Below, piece after piece: positions 17,834-26,773 of a DNA stretch of 64,000 nucleotides. Positions within the stretch are counted from its first letter, which is position 1. Every line of letters begins with the position of its first letter. The DNA is taken from positions 1,240,001-1,304,000 of the forward strand of contig NC_020449.1 of the NCBI RefSeq assembly GCF_000146065.2. The letters are read 5' to 3'. Under the pieces are notes generated by a model that was not told where the DNA came from, searched no databases, and saw only the letters and a program-made list of their open reading frames with translations. The stretch is from Candidatus Cloacimonas acidaminovorans str. Evry (GTDB lineage: Bacteria; Cloacimonadota; Cloacimonadia; Cloacimonadales; Cloacimonadaceae). A program made the translations under genes and the position numbers.

Positions 17834-19210
17834 TCACTCTTTCCCAATAGCTTTTAACAGTCGTTCAGCTTCTTCAGCAGTGATTTTTCCTGCTTCCAGC
17901 ATTTCCAAGATTTTTATGCGGCTGCGGTCTGCAATATTCTCTTTTTCTTTTTTCTTGTGTTCACCTCCCAAATAAGGTTTAATTTGGGGTGAATCCAGAA
18001 TTTTTTTAACATAAGCAGCTACTGATTCGGTATGGAAGCGATGTTTTTTGAGGTCATCCACACTTTCTTTGATATTTTTAATACCTTCTTTAAAGGCATC
18101 TTGAATCTGGGAACCGATATCTTCTACGCTTTTAATTACCTTATCGTTAGTTTCGCGAAAATCAAAGTTCACTACCAAATCCTTTAATTTGCTGGTAGCA
18201 GAGGTTATTTTCTCTTTAATTATATCTTCCTTAAAAGAGGAGGCAATGCGATTTATATAATCAGCCACTTTATTAACCATATCCACTACTTTTTGTTTTT
18301 CTTCTTCCGTGTTTACATTAAGCAAAGCAATTCTAATCTGCTCAAATTTATTTTTCACGAAATCCAGATTAAGATGAGTATCCGAGTTGATTTTAATGAT
18401 TCCGTTTTCGGTAATCGCTTTAATTTTGGTAGCTCCATCTCCGTTGATAATAACATAAGCATCATTTTCAACTGTAACAGGCAAATCAAGTGTGCTCTTT
18501 ATCCTGCCGAATTGAGTTTTTGCTTCCAAAGCGAAATCAAAATCGTTAGGAAGGATTAGATTGATAGAACCGTTTTGGGATTTTAGTAGGAAGTCACCTT
18601 CTTCCACAGGAGTTGTTTCAAAATAGACAGATCCGTTTTCGGAAGAAATTTCTACATTAGGATAAGTAGAAAGACGAATTTTCAGAGGTCCGTTTTCACC
18701 TTCCAGATGTAATGTATTGCCACTTATATTAGCAGCTGATAAAGGACCGTTTTCTAATCGGGCAAAAATATTACCCTGACAATTATTTAAGCGAATCATA
18801 CCATTTTCATTTTCCAGATGTATATCGCCCTGACAGTTTTGAACGGAGACAGGACCATTTTCGCTTAAAACCTTGATGCCGATTTTCAGATTATCCATAT
18901 TAACAGGATCGTTTTCACTTTCCAAATCCAGAAAGACATCCTCCGGAATTGTGATGGTAATAACGACATTTTTAACATCTTCGGATGCAATTTCTTGCAA
19001 AATGAGCTTTAAGACACCATCCCGATATTCGGATAAAATATAATCATCCATCATAAAATCATTTTGAGGGTTTTTGAAGTTAACTTCTCCTTCCATGTAT
19101 ACTTCTCTTCCCTCACCGGTATGGATAAATAATTTTGCCAAGTGATTCTCAATCACAACTTTGTTCAAGGGTTCAAAAACCCATTTTTTTTCTACATTGA
19201 ACTTTTTCAT
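17834..19210 (-). CDS. DUF4097 beta-helix protein with C-terminal SHOCT-like helix pair
   Basis: The 458-residue protein has no signal peptide. Residues about 10-280 form the DUF4097/DUF4098-type beta-solenoid, with clear repeats such as SENGPVSVQN, ENGMIRLNN, ENGPLSAAN and SENGSVYF, each strand turn marked by ENG. A charged helical region follows (about 285-400). The end is a short SHOCT-like module, SRIKILEMLEAGKITAEEAE, which in other proteins mediates oligomerisation or membrane association. Its ATG overlaps the DUF2089 stop by 4 bp after a perfect AGGAGG. The pairing with a DUF2089 regulator is a known arrangement and suggests an autoregulated sensor or scaffold; the ligand is unknown. 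Confidence 0.8.
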   Translation of the reverse strand: MKKFNVEKKWVFEPLNKVVIENHLAKLFIHTGEGREVYMEGEVNFKNPQNDFMMDDYILSEYRDGVLKLILQEIASEDVKNVVITITIPEDVFLDLESENDPVNMDNLKIGIKVLSENGPVSVQNCQGDIHLENENGMIRLNNCQGNIFARLENGPLSAANISGNTLHLEGENGPLKIRLSTYPNVEISSENGSVYFETTPVEEGDFLLKSQNGSINLILPNDFDFALEAKTQFGRIKSTLDLPVTVENDAYVIINGDGATKIKAITENGIIKINSDTHLNLDFVKNKFEQIRIALLNVNTEEEKQKVVDMVNKVADYINRIASSFKEDIIKEKITSATSKLKDLVVNFDFRETNDKVIKSVEDIGSQIQDAFKEGIKNIKESVDDLKKHRFHTESVAAYVKKILDSPQIKPYLGGEHKKKEKENIADRSRIKILEMLEAGKITAEEAERLLKAIGKE

Positions 19211-19566
19211 TTTTTCCTCCTTTGTTCAATCATAGATACTGCCTCATCTACATTGATAAAACCTTCTTCCAAATCGGATAAAACATCAATAACCGTATCC
19301 GTAACCGGTTCTTTTTTAGTTATGATCCCGATAATTTCTGCTAAACGGTTTTTTACTGTAGGATAAGATATTCCCAGCTGATTTTGCAGCTCTTTCAAAT
19401 TACCTTGCACTAATAAAAATAAACGAATAAACTCTAATTGACCGGCGTCTAATTCTGCCAGCCAGTTATTTTCAAAGTCGCCTTGAAAACTAATTTCACA
19501 ATGCGGGCAGTGCAATACCCTGATTTTCAATTCTCCTTTACAGATGGGACAGTTGGATAAATTCAT
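19207..19566 (-). CDS. DUF2089 zinc-ribbon/HTH regulator
   Basis: The 119-residue protein from the ATG at 19566 (six bases after AAGGAG) has a zinc ribbon with CPIC and CPHC (residues about 5-25) and a helix-turn-helix-like region, FIRLFLLVQGNLKELQNQL then SYPTVKNRL, typical of DUF2089. The C-terminal helix DVLSDLEEGFINVDEAVSMI resembles the SHOCT-like tail of its neighbour. The open frame extends 28 codons further upstream to 19650, but without a ribosome site. It is co-transcribed and coupled with the DUF4097 gene. It is most likely a small DNA-binding or anti-sigma-like regulator of this unit; direct targets are not visible. Confidence 0.8.
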   Translation of the reverse strand: MNLSNCPICKGELKIRVLHCPHCEISFQGDFENNWLAELDAGQLEFIRLFLLVQGNLKELQNQLGISYPTVKNRLAEIIGIITKKEPVTDTVIDVLSDLEEGFINVDEAVSMIEQRRKK

Positions 19567-20054
19567 CTTCATCTCCTTCAATATTCTTAAAGATAATATA
19601 AATATTATTGATGGATTGTCAAGTGAAAAATGAATATATTTAAGGTTCAAGCAACAAAAGGTTGAAATATATGTATTGAGAGCTATTTTTACCCGAACTT
19701 TTAGGAGTCGTCACTGCAGAAATAACTTTTACACAATACCCTCATTATTTTAACAATGAGGACTCGTGACAGCAATGTCTCCCCGATATTTTATCTAATA
19801 ATTCCGAAATGAACAGAATATTTTAATAATGAGTAACTGTGTCGTCATTAGTCATATACGCTGCAAAAGCTATCTCCCAAATAAAAAATATCAAGGCGTA
19901 TATGACTCCTGACTTTAATATCGGCAGAACTATGTTCTCATTCGTTTTCTAATCATTGGTTGACGAGAACATCAACCATCCGTCTATACAAATTATTGAC
20001 AAAATACGGGTTTTTGATAAATGGAATTATGATAATGTTATAAAGGGAGTGAAG
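19567..20054. other. Intergenic region with hairpin repeats
   Basis: This is a divergent intergenic region with no supported gene. It contains a small hairpin CTCATTATT/AACAATGAG near 19740-19765, and one copy of the TGACTCCTGACTT hairpin family at 19850-19915. The open frame from 19956 continues into the export-protein gene but lacks a ribosome site there. Confidence 0.5.
19850..19915. repeat. Hairpin repeat ending TGACTCCTGACTT, copy A
   Basis: Outer arms AGTCATATACGC and GGCGTATATGACT pair almost perfectly around ~40 nt and are followed by CCTGACTT. Related copies are at 54181-54249 and 61239-61306 (reverse). Confidence 0.75.
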
Positions 20055-20621
20055 TTGGATAACCGGCTAAAAAAGATACTGCTTATTCTGTTGATAGTAA
20101 TTTTGTCCCAGCCGCTTTTTTGTAATACTACTGCAGATAAGACCGTTGCCTGGTTGAAAGCAAAAGGTGTTGCACCCGAACTCATTGTGGTGATAATTTC
20201 AATGATTCCAGTTATAGAACTGCGGGGAAGTATACCTGTAGCAATTTTTTTATTTAATATTCCCTGGCTGGAAGCGGCAGTTCTCTCCATTATTGGCAAT
20301 ATGATTCCAGTCCCTTTCCTATTGTTGCTGATTGATTGGTTTTTTGGCTTAATAAGTAAAGTGAAACCAGGTCGTAAATTTACTGAATGGCTTTTTACCA
20401 GAACAAGACGCAAAGGTAAGTCCATAGAAAAATACGAGGAAATTGGTTTAGCTATTTTTGTTGGCATTCCTCTTCCAGGAACTGGGGGTTGGACAGGTGC
20501 TTTAGCTGCTAATATATTTGGTTTAAGATTTTGGCGTTCAATGTTTTTTATATTTTTAGGGGTAATTATGGCAGCTATTATTGTAACTATTTTATCCTTG
20601 ATGGGAACTTTAGCTTTATGA
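20055..20621 (+). CDS. Small multidrug export family membrane protein (Sm_multidrug_ex)
   Basis: This integral membrane protein of the family annotated putative small multi-drug export protein has an actual substrate that is poorly established. From the TTG at 20055 it has 188 residues, with AAGGGAG five bases upstream. The open frame begins at 19956, but the first 33 codons are hydrophilic and have no ribosome site. It has an N-terminal hydrophobic segment (signal or first helix), then ELRGSIPVAI, the family hallmark, GNMIPVPFLLLLIDWFF, and GIPLPGTGGWTGALAANIFGL near the end. It overlaps lpxB by 4 bp (ATGA), so it is probably co-transcribed with the lipid A genes, which suggests an envelope role. 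Confidence 0.75.
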   Translation: MDNRLKKILLILLIVILSQPLFCNTTADKTVAWLKAKGVAPELIVVIISMIPVIELRGSIPVAIFLFNIPWLEAAVLSIIGNMIPVPFLLLLIDWFFGLISKVKPGRKFTEWLFTRTRRKGKSIEKYEEIGLAIFVGIPLPGTGGWTGALAANIFGLRFWRSMFFIFLGVIMAAIIVTILSLMGTLAL

Positions 20622-21763
20622 TACGCAAAGAAAGGTATAAAATATTTTGGCTGGTGGGTGAAAGTTCTGCTGATTTGCATTCCGAACTGGTAATGAAAGC
20701 ATTAAACGATAAATTTGGTAATTTAACCCATATTGGAATTGGTGGACCCAGAATGCAAAGGCAGGGTTTGAAAACCCTCTTTCCATTTGAAAAATTTGCT
20801 GTGATGGGTTTTGTAGAAGTAGTGAAACATTTGTTCTTTTTCTTGAAAGTCCAGCGTAAATTAGGCAAACTGTTTTCTACAGAGAAATTTGACCTTGCTA
20901 TTCTTGTTGATTATCCGGGTTTGAATTTAAGAATTGCTAAAATGGCAGATGAAATGCGTATTCCTGTGCTATATTTTATTTGTCCTCAATTTTGGGCTTG
21001 GAAACATAAAAGAGTATATCAGCTAAAGGACTCTGTGCGTTATGTAGCTTGCATTCTTCCTTTTGAAGAGGAATTACTGAAAATACATAATATAAATTGC
21101 AGTTATGTAGGTCACCCTATAGCGGAAGAAATTACTTTTGAGCTTGATCGTGGGTCTTTTGCCCGTTTTTTTGGTCTTGATCCTAATAAAAAATGGATTG
21201 GTTTTTTCCCGGGAAGCCGAAATAATGAAATAACCAAAATGCTCCCGGTCTTTTTACAGACAGCACAAAAGTGGAACCAAACTGAATATCAAATGCTATT
21301 TTCCAAGTCACATAGCGTTAATCATCAACTTTATATGCATCTGATAGAAGGACAAAAGAATATCAAGATCATTGATGGTTATAACTATGAAATGATGAAA
21401 TATTGTGAACTGCTGATCTGCACTTCAGGCACAGTAACTTTGGAAGCTGCCTATATTGGAACTCCTCTGGTAATATGTTACAAGGGTTCTTATTTATCCT
21501 ATCTGATAGGTCGGATATTTGTTAGAATTAAACATATCGGTTTACCCAATATCGTTTTGGATGCAGACCTCCTGCCGGAACTGATTCAGGGAGAAATGAA
21601 ACCAGATAATATTTATAAAGCTGGAATGCAAATCTTAAGCGATCCTGAAAAGAATGCCCAAATCCGGAAGGAGCTATTTAAACTGAGAGCAATGTTAAGT
21701 GATAAACATCCCTCTCAGGAAATGCCCAAAATAGTCCGTTATTTACTTGATACCTATGGCTAA
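20618..21763 (+). CDS. lpxB: Lipid-A-disaccharide synthase
   Basis: LpxB joins UDP-diacylglucosamine and lipid X to form the lipid A disaccharide at the inner face of the cytoplasmic membrane; it is a GT19 glycosyltransferase. The protein is 381 residues from the ATG at 20618, which overlaps the previous stop. Motifs seen are GESSADLHSELV (GEASGD-like), ILVDYPGLNLRIAK, ICPQFWAWKHKR, VGHP, FPGSRNNEI (donor site) and TSGTVTLEAA. The in-frame extension upstream to 20531 is inside the export-protein gene and is not used. It is followed by the DUF374 acyltransferase with an 8-bp overlap. It shows that the organism makes lipid A. Confidence 0.95.
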   Translation: MIRKERYKIFWLVGESSADLHSELVMKALNDKFGNLTHIGIGGPRMQRQGLKTLFPFEKFAVMGFVEVVKHLFFFLKVQRKLGKLFSTEKFDLAILVDYPGLNLRIAKMADEMRIPVLYFICPQFWAWKHKRVYQLKDSVRYVACILPFEEELLKIHNINCSYVGHPIAEEITFELDRGSFARFFGLDPNKKWIGFFPGSRNNEITKMLPVFLQTAQKWNQTEYQMLFSKSHSVNHQLYMHLIEGQKNIKIIDGYNYEMMKYCELLICTSGTVTLEAAYIGTPLVICYKGSYLSYLIGRIFVRIKHIGLPNIVLDADLLPELIQGEMKPDNIYKAGMQILSDPEKNAQIRKELFKLRAMLSDKHPSQEMPKIVRYLLDTYG

Positions 21764-22403
21764 AGTTCTTTTTTATCTGGAACGGAAACTGGGTGCCTGG
21801 TTTCTGTTACTTTTGCGGAAAACACTGAAATTCAAAGTAATAAATCAAGAATCCTCCGATAACATACGCTGCATCTATATGTTCTGGCATAGAAATCTTT
21901 TGATGATGACTCTCCAAAGAGTTTATCACGGTGCAGCCGTTATGGTTTCTTCTTCCAAGGATGGAGAATTAATTGCCGGACCTTTATGGGAACTTGGATA
22001 TATTCCTGTTCGGGGCTCAAGTTCTTTTAAGGGTTCTTCGGCAATGAGAGAAATGATAAAAATATCCCAAAAAATATCCCTCGCCATTACTCCCGATGGG
22101 CCTAAAGGACCTTGCTACACCTGCCATCCAGGTATTTTTCAAATTGCTTACCTGGCAAAAATTCCTATTGTAGCAGTAGCTGTAAATGCCGATAAAGAAT
22201 GGCAGTTCAATTCCTGGGACAGATTTCGGTTTCCCAAACCTTTTGCCAAGCTAACTATGATCTACTCCGATCCTATCTGGGTGAAAAGTAAAGAGGATTT
22301 TGCAACTGCAGAAAGAGAAATACGGGATTTCCTGGCAAAAAACGAAAAGGATACTTTTTTTTCACAAAGAGAAAAAGAGAAAAAGAGAAAAGTGAGATGG
22401 TGA
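21756..22403 (+). CDS. DUF374 lysophospholipid/lipid A acyltransferase-like protein
   Basis: The 215-residue protein belongs to the DUF374 branch of acyltransferases. Motifs seen are FWHRNLLMM (with the HX4D-like histidine), SSSKDGELIAG, then PVRGSSSFKGSSAM and ITPDGPKGPCY. Its place directly after lpxB, whose stop it overlaps (ATGGCTAA), suggests that it acylates lipid A or an intermediate. The ATG at 21756 is the natural start; a TTG 9 bp earlier is less likely. The last ~12 residues (SQREKEKKRKVRW) are encoded by a GAAAAA-rich tandem repeat, so the C-terminus has been rewritten by repeat expansion. Confidence 0.8.
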   Translation: MAKVLFYLERKLGAWFLLLLRKTLKFKVINQESSDNIRCIYMFWHRNLLMMTLQRVYHGAAVMVSSSKDGELIAGPLWELGYIPVRGSSSFKGSSAMREMIKISQKISLAITPDGPKGPCYTCHPGIFQIAYLAKIPIVAVAVNADKEWQFNSWDRFRFPKPFAKLTMIYSDPIWVKSKEDFATAEREIRDFLAKNEKDTFFSQREKEKKRKVRW

Positions 22404-22505
22404 GAGGATTATTTTCACAAAGAGAAAAAGAGAAAAGTGAGATGGTGAGAGGATTATTTCCACAAAGAGAAAAAGAGAAAAAGAGAAAAAGAGAAAAGTG
22501 AGATC
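22361..22505. repeat. Tandem repeat spanning the acyltransferase stop codon
   Basis: Three copies of a 45-53 bp unit start at 22361, 22414 and 22459: TTCACAAAGAG, then a variable number of GAAAAA hexamers, then GTGAGATGGTGAGAGGATTA. The copies differ mainly in hexamer number, as expected for replication slippage. Confidence 0.85.
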
Positions 22506-22528
22506 ATTTTTTGAATGAAATTTCTTTT

Positions 22529-22557
22529 GTCATCCCTACGCAAGCAGGAATCCAAAC
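22529..22557. repeat. REP-like palindrome copy
   Basis: GTCATCCCTACGCAAGCAGG followed by AATCCAAAC is related to the copy at 6917-6945. Confidence 0.55.
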
Positions 22558-22810
22558 AAGTTCTGATAAAGTAACTGCATTTTTAATATTGAACTGTATA
22601 ATACTTTATCCCTAATCATAAATGGCAGAACAATTCCGTAAAAACGGCAGAAATTGCCTTATCTATTTAAATTTCAAACTTCTTGTCTGATGATTTTTCC
22701 TGCCTTTTTTTGGATAAATTGTCTATCTCTATTCCCTTTAGGTGTTAAGAAAGTTTGCTCCGACTACACATTTTCTTCACCAAAGGATTGAAACTCTTCT
22801 TCTCTATAAA

Positions 22811-22857
22811 GATGACTCCTGATATTTTGCTAATCAGGAGTCATCAAATCTTTTTTT
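22811..22857. terminator. Terminator hairpin between convergent genes
   Basis: A perfect 13-bp stem GATGACTCCTGAT / ATCAGGAGTCATC with a 9-nt loop is followed on the plus strand by AAATC and seven T residues. It sits 20 bp after the 3' end of the minus-strand peptidase gene, where the T tract is weaker. Its arm TGACTCCTGA matches the dispersed hairpin family. Confidence 0.7.
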
Positions 22858-22876
22858 ACTGAATTACGCTTTTATC

Positions 22877-25159
22877 TTACTTGATTACTAATACTTTATT
22901 AATACCGCTTTGTTCTCCCTGCTGCCAATGCAGGAAATAAATTCCATCCGCTACAGTTTTTCCCTTTACATCACTTCTATTCCAACTGATCTGAGAATTC
23001 AACGGATCGCTTATCAGCAATTCCTTTACTAATTGACCTTTAATATTGTAAATGTGAATTCTAACAGGAGCTTTGTTGGTTCCTGTAAATTTTAGCATTG
23101 CATTATCCTGAAAGGGATTAGGATAGATTTCCAGTTTCGGTTCGGGCACAGCAACAATTTCATCTTCATTAGCCGTATAAGCTGAAAGGACCACATTGGC
23201 AGTTCCAACATCTGAAATTGCTACATTATTATAAAAGAAATCACTAATAGAAATCTGAGTGACGGATATAGAACCTGTATTACCTATAGCTTTGAATCTA
23301 ATTTTCATTAGAGCTCCGGCTCCAATTAGAGGAACAGTTGAATTACCTGTAATATTTAAAACACCTGGATTGGATGAATCAACATTAACTTCACAATTTG
23401 CACTTATCATTCCTTCTGTTATGATGTCGTTATATGCTATTTTGGCAGGATTATAGTTAAGATGATATTGGAAATGAGTAATATTCCAGGAAGGAAGCAA
23501 ATAAGTAGTATTCATCTGTGTAGTACCAATTGAATTATAAGTCAGATTCATAATATTGGTAAGCACAATTCGGCTCTCAGCTATGTTGTCTACAGGAGCA
23601 GAAGAATGAATCATCACATAGCTTACATTAGAAACCGGAGTAGTATTATAATGCATACTCGTTATATCAAACAGAAAATCTCCCATATCTCTGGTTCTAA
23701 ATGTAAAGTTAATTAATACTCCACCACCGCAGATATGAGCCGTATTATTCCAATCTACGCTTATAATTCCGGAAGGATTTTCAACTACGGTAATAGTTCC
23801 ATTTTCAGAAATAGTTCCCGTGGTGGAATAACCTATATAATCAATAAATTCACTGTCATAATATAACACAAAATCGTAATGAGTTACATTCCAACTACCC
23901 AGAATGGGATTCGTTTTAACGGTAACCGTAAAATTATCACCTGCAGTTGTATCATGCGCTATAAGTTTTACCGGAACAGCGGAAATGCTGTAGTTCTCCG
24001 GAATAATATTGATAATAGCACTCTGATTGTTAGTAAAGCCACCTGGATTGCTGGTATAAAAATAACCATTACCTGAACCACTCCAGCCAAAATTGAAGTG
24101 GAAATGATTAGCAGTATCGTAACCATCCATTACAAAAGCATGACCCCCTTCTACGGGATCATAACCACTATAATAAACAGGAATGCCATTATCAACTTGA
24201 GAAGTTAATAAATTATTCCAATTGGCATCCGTATAACTGTTTTTCATTACATATTGTGCATTAGGATAACGGAAATGTTCTACAAATGCCAAAGCCGCAT
24301 CTGTACTTTGAGCTCCTGAACCATCAATAGAATAACCCATATGAACAGCAACACCACAATGATATAATAATGTCGCAATCGGCAAATATTCAGCTGGTGT
24401 CGCTCCTGCTGTATCATACATTTGATCCCAAAGGTAAGTAGTGTTTTCGAAATTAGCACTTTGATAGCCATAACCGGGACAATAGTAACTATCACTACCT
24501 ACTCCGGTTTGGGGATGATTCCAATATTTCATAACCATACCCATTGCTGTAGCTACACAACCTGCATAAACATGACCTCCAGAACCTTGAGAATCTACAG
24601 GACAAAGCGCATTATAGGGCCATCCCTGATCCCAAAGCGTCGTCAATAAAGGTCCTACAGAACGCTCTGTTCTAAAAGCATTCCTATAAGAACCTTCAAT
24701 TAAACTCTGCCACAGTTGAACATTTTCCGGATATGCAATTTTCGCTTCTCTAATTTGTTCAATTTGAGCTGAATAATTTTCCAACCAGTAATAGAAAGCA
24801 GGTGGTAGGTTATTGATATCGGTTAACCCTTCATCTGAATATGCCAAAACGGGATAGAAATTATCCTCAGCTGACACAATTGCATAATTACCGTTTGCAT
24901 AATTAATAAAATAGAGTGTTGGCTCAAATTCTACCGCTTTATTGAACTCCAAAGGCAATAGCTTCCCCGAACTATAAACAAATAGTTCGGCATTACCTGC
25001 ATAAATCGGACTTTTTAGTCCCGCTTCTTGAAGGTAATATTTTGCAGCCAGCAAAGCATTATCCGGCTCTACTACTTTAGCCCACATAATAATAGTGACC
25101 AGGCATAATCCTGCAACGAGCATAATTTTTCTCGCTAATTGATTCCGATTTAATCTCAT
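22877..25159 (-). CDS. Secreted C10 (streptopain-like) cysteine peptidase with cohesin-like domains and type IX-like sorting domain
   Basis: The 760-residue protein has an N-terminal signal (hydrophobic about 12-27) and a Spi-type propeptide (about 28-165). The C10 peptidase domain follows, with the catalytic cysteine in YAGCVATAMG (C201), catalytic histidine in GGHAFVMDGYD (H340), and GWSGSGNGYF (W359). Two cohesin-like beta domains come next (about 395-515 and 530-650, each with a WNVTHY or WNITHF strand). The C-terminal ~85 residues (IYPNPF, then IYNIKGQLV, GIYFLHW) are a type IX-like sorting domain. A clear GGGAGGATAA site precedes the ATG. It probably digests protein outside the cell or at its surface, feeding amino acid fermentation; that role is inferred. 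Confidence 0.88.
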   Translation of the reverse strand: MRLNRNQLARKIMLVAGLCLVTIIMWAKVVEPDNALLAAKYYLQEAGLKSPIYAGNAELFVYSSGKLLPLEFNKAVEFEPTLYFINYANGNYAIVSAEDNFYPVLAYSDEGLTDINNLPPAFYYWLENYSAQIEQIREAKIAYPENVQLWQSLIEGSYRNAFRTERSVGPLLTTLWDQGWPYNALCPVDSQGSGGHVYAGCVATAMGMVMKYWNHPQTGVGSDSYYCPGYGYQSANFENTTYLWDQMYDTAGATPAEYLPIATLLYHCGVAVHMGYSIDGSGAQSTDAALAFVEHFRYPNAQYVMKNSYTDANWNNLLTSQVDNGIPVYYSGYDPVEGGHAFVMDGYDTANHFHFNFGWSGSGNGYFYTSNPGGFTNNQSAIINIIPENYSISAVPVKLIAHDTTAGDNFTVTVKTNPILGSWNVTHYDFVLYYDSEFIDYIGYSTTGTISENGTITVVENPSGIISVDWNNTAHICGGGVLINFTFRTRDMGDFLFDITSMHYNTTPVSNVSYVMIHSSAPVDNIAESRIVLTNIMNLTYNSIGTTQMNTTYLLPSWNITHFQYHLNYNPAKIAYNDIITEGMISANCEVNVDSSNPGVLNITGNSTVPLIGAGALMKIRFKAIGNTGSISVTQISISDFFYNNVAISDVGTANVVLSAYTANEDEIVAVPEPKLEIYPNPFQDNAMLKFTGTNKAPVRIHIYNIKGQLVKELLISDPLNSQISWNRSDVKGKTVADGIYFLHWQQGEQSGINKVLVIK

Positions 25160-25446
25160 TTATCCTCCCGGATATATATTATTTATTTATATATGTTATT
25201 TTATGCACGAATTATTCCATCCCTCTCCTTATTCCTTTACTTTAACTTAGTTCTTTACTCTCTTTAGTTCTTTTTTATGTCCGCTTGTTCTCTCTTACTT
25301 CTATTACCATTGTTTATCTGATTACCTGTATATATTTCTTTACCTGTTTATAAAATAACGCGATTATCTTATGCATGCAAACCCTAATATTTTTATTGCC
25401 TCCAAGCCTCTTGATCTCTTGATCCCTCGACCCCAAAAAATTCGCC
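25160..25446. other. Intergenic region downstream of 5S rRNA
   Basis: No gene is seen. On the minus strand the 5S terminal stem is followed at once by a run of six T residues (25435-25440), which may serve as the operon terminator. Confidence 0.4.
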
Positions 25447-25573
25447 GTTAGCGATGGCGGCGACCTACTCTTCCACACAGTTGCCCGTGCAGTACCATCG
25501 GCGCAGACAAGCTTAACTGCTGTGTTCGGAATGGGAACAGGTGTACCCTTGCTGCTATAACCACCATCGCTAA
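25447..25573 (-). rRNA. rrf: 5S ribosomal RNA
   Basis: The minus strand reads the 5S core CCCATTCCGAACACAGCAGT and GGAAGAGTAGGTCGCCGCC. The ends pair through GTTAGCGATGG / CCATCGCTAAC, the terminal helix. It is the last gene of the rRNA operon. Exact mature ends are uncertain by a few bases. Confidence 0.9.
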
Positions 25574-25775
25574 CGGCGGAAAAGGTCTAAAAGTAAAAAG
25601 GTCGTTAGCAATAGTATTCCGTGAGGAGAGATATCAGGCACAAAGAGTAAAATAAAAGGTGAAAGCCAATTGAGTTATTAGTATTACTCGGCTCAACGCA
25701 TTACTGCGCTTACACCTGTAACCTATCAAGGTTGTCGTCTCCAACCTCTCTATGGGGAAATCTTATCTCGGAGCT

Positions 25776-25808
<33 letters not shown>

Positions 25809-25926
25809 TAACCGAACTTGGCTACCCGGCAATGCAATTGGCATCACAACCGGTACACCAGAGGTTCGTCCACACCGGTCCTCTCGTACTAAATGCAGTG
25901 CTCCTCAAATTTCCTACGCCCACGAA

Positions 25927-25973
<47 letters not shown>

Positions 25974-25976
25974 ACT

Positions 25977-26027
<51 letters not shown>

Positions 26028-26083
26028 AGTTGAGCCGACATCGAGGTGCCAAACACCGCCGTCGATATGAACTCTTGGGCGGT

Positions 26084-26116
<33 letters not shown>

Positions 26117-26279
26117 TTTGAGCAACGGCCCTTCCATTCAGAACCGCCGGATCACTAAGACCTGGTTTCCCACCTGCTCGACCCGTCGGTCTCGCAGTTA
26201 AGCTCCCTTATACCTTTGCGCTCTATGGCTGATTACCAACCAGCCGGAGGGAACCTTGGTAAGCCTCCGTTACTCTTTC

Positions 26280-26315
<36 letters not shown>

Positions 26316-26454
26316 ATGTCCAATAGCTGCTCTATCGTTAGTAAATCAATACAATAAGGGTGGTATTTCAACGCTGGCTCCGCGCACACTGGCGTGCATG
26401 CCTCATAGCCTCCCACCTATCCTACACATACTGCACCAATTTACAATGCCAAGC

Positions 26455-26485
<31 letters not shown>

Positions 26486-26555
26486 GTTCGCGGGTAAGCG
26501 GCATCTTCACCGCTACTTCAATTTCACCGAGTCCCTGGTTGAGACAGCGCCCAAA

Positions 26556-26649
<94 letters not shown>

Positions 26650-26662
26650 ATTTCGAAGCTTC

Positions 26663-26773
26663 GCCTGCACTAATTTCACCATCTTCTCTCATTCATTATA
26701 CATTGTAAATTTTACATTCTTCACACTTCACTTGTCACTTTTCACCCTTCACGATGATAAAATTAGTGCAGGC
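26663..26773 (-). other. Putative intervening sequence in 23S helix 68
   Basis: A 14-bp perfect inverted repeat (GCCTGCACTAATTT / AAATTAGTGCAGGC) encloses ~83 nt of AT-rich, pyrimidine-rich sequence with repeated TTCAC words. It replaces the short GCAA-type loop found here in E. coli, between the conserved GGAAGGTTAA-like arm and GAAGCCCCGGTAAACGG. The composition differs from the surrounding rRNA. Confidence 0.75.

Larger units (their letters stand above)
22404..22876. other. Convergent intergenic region
   Basis: No gene is seen. After the tandem repeat it holds a REP-like palindrome (22529-22557) and ends in a strong hairpin at 22811-22857. Confidence 0.5.

Noticed and set aside
19956-20054. 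Longer start for the small export protein
   Set aside because: The first 33 codons lack a ribosome site and are hydrophilic; AAGGGAG just upstream of TTG 20055 fits better, though the start remains uncertain.
26663-26773. Homing endonuclease or group I intron in 23S
   Set aside because: The insert is 111 nt, has no coding capacity and no intron core; a short intervening sequence explains it better.
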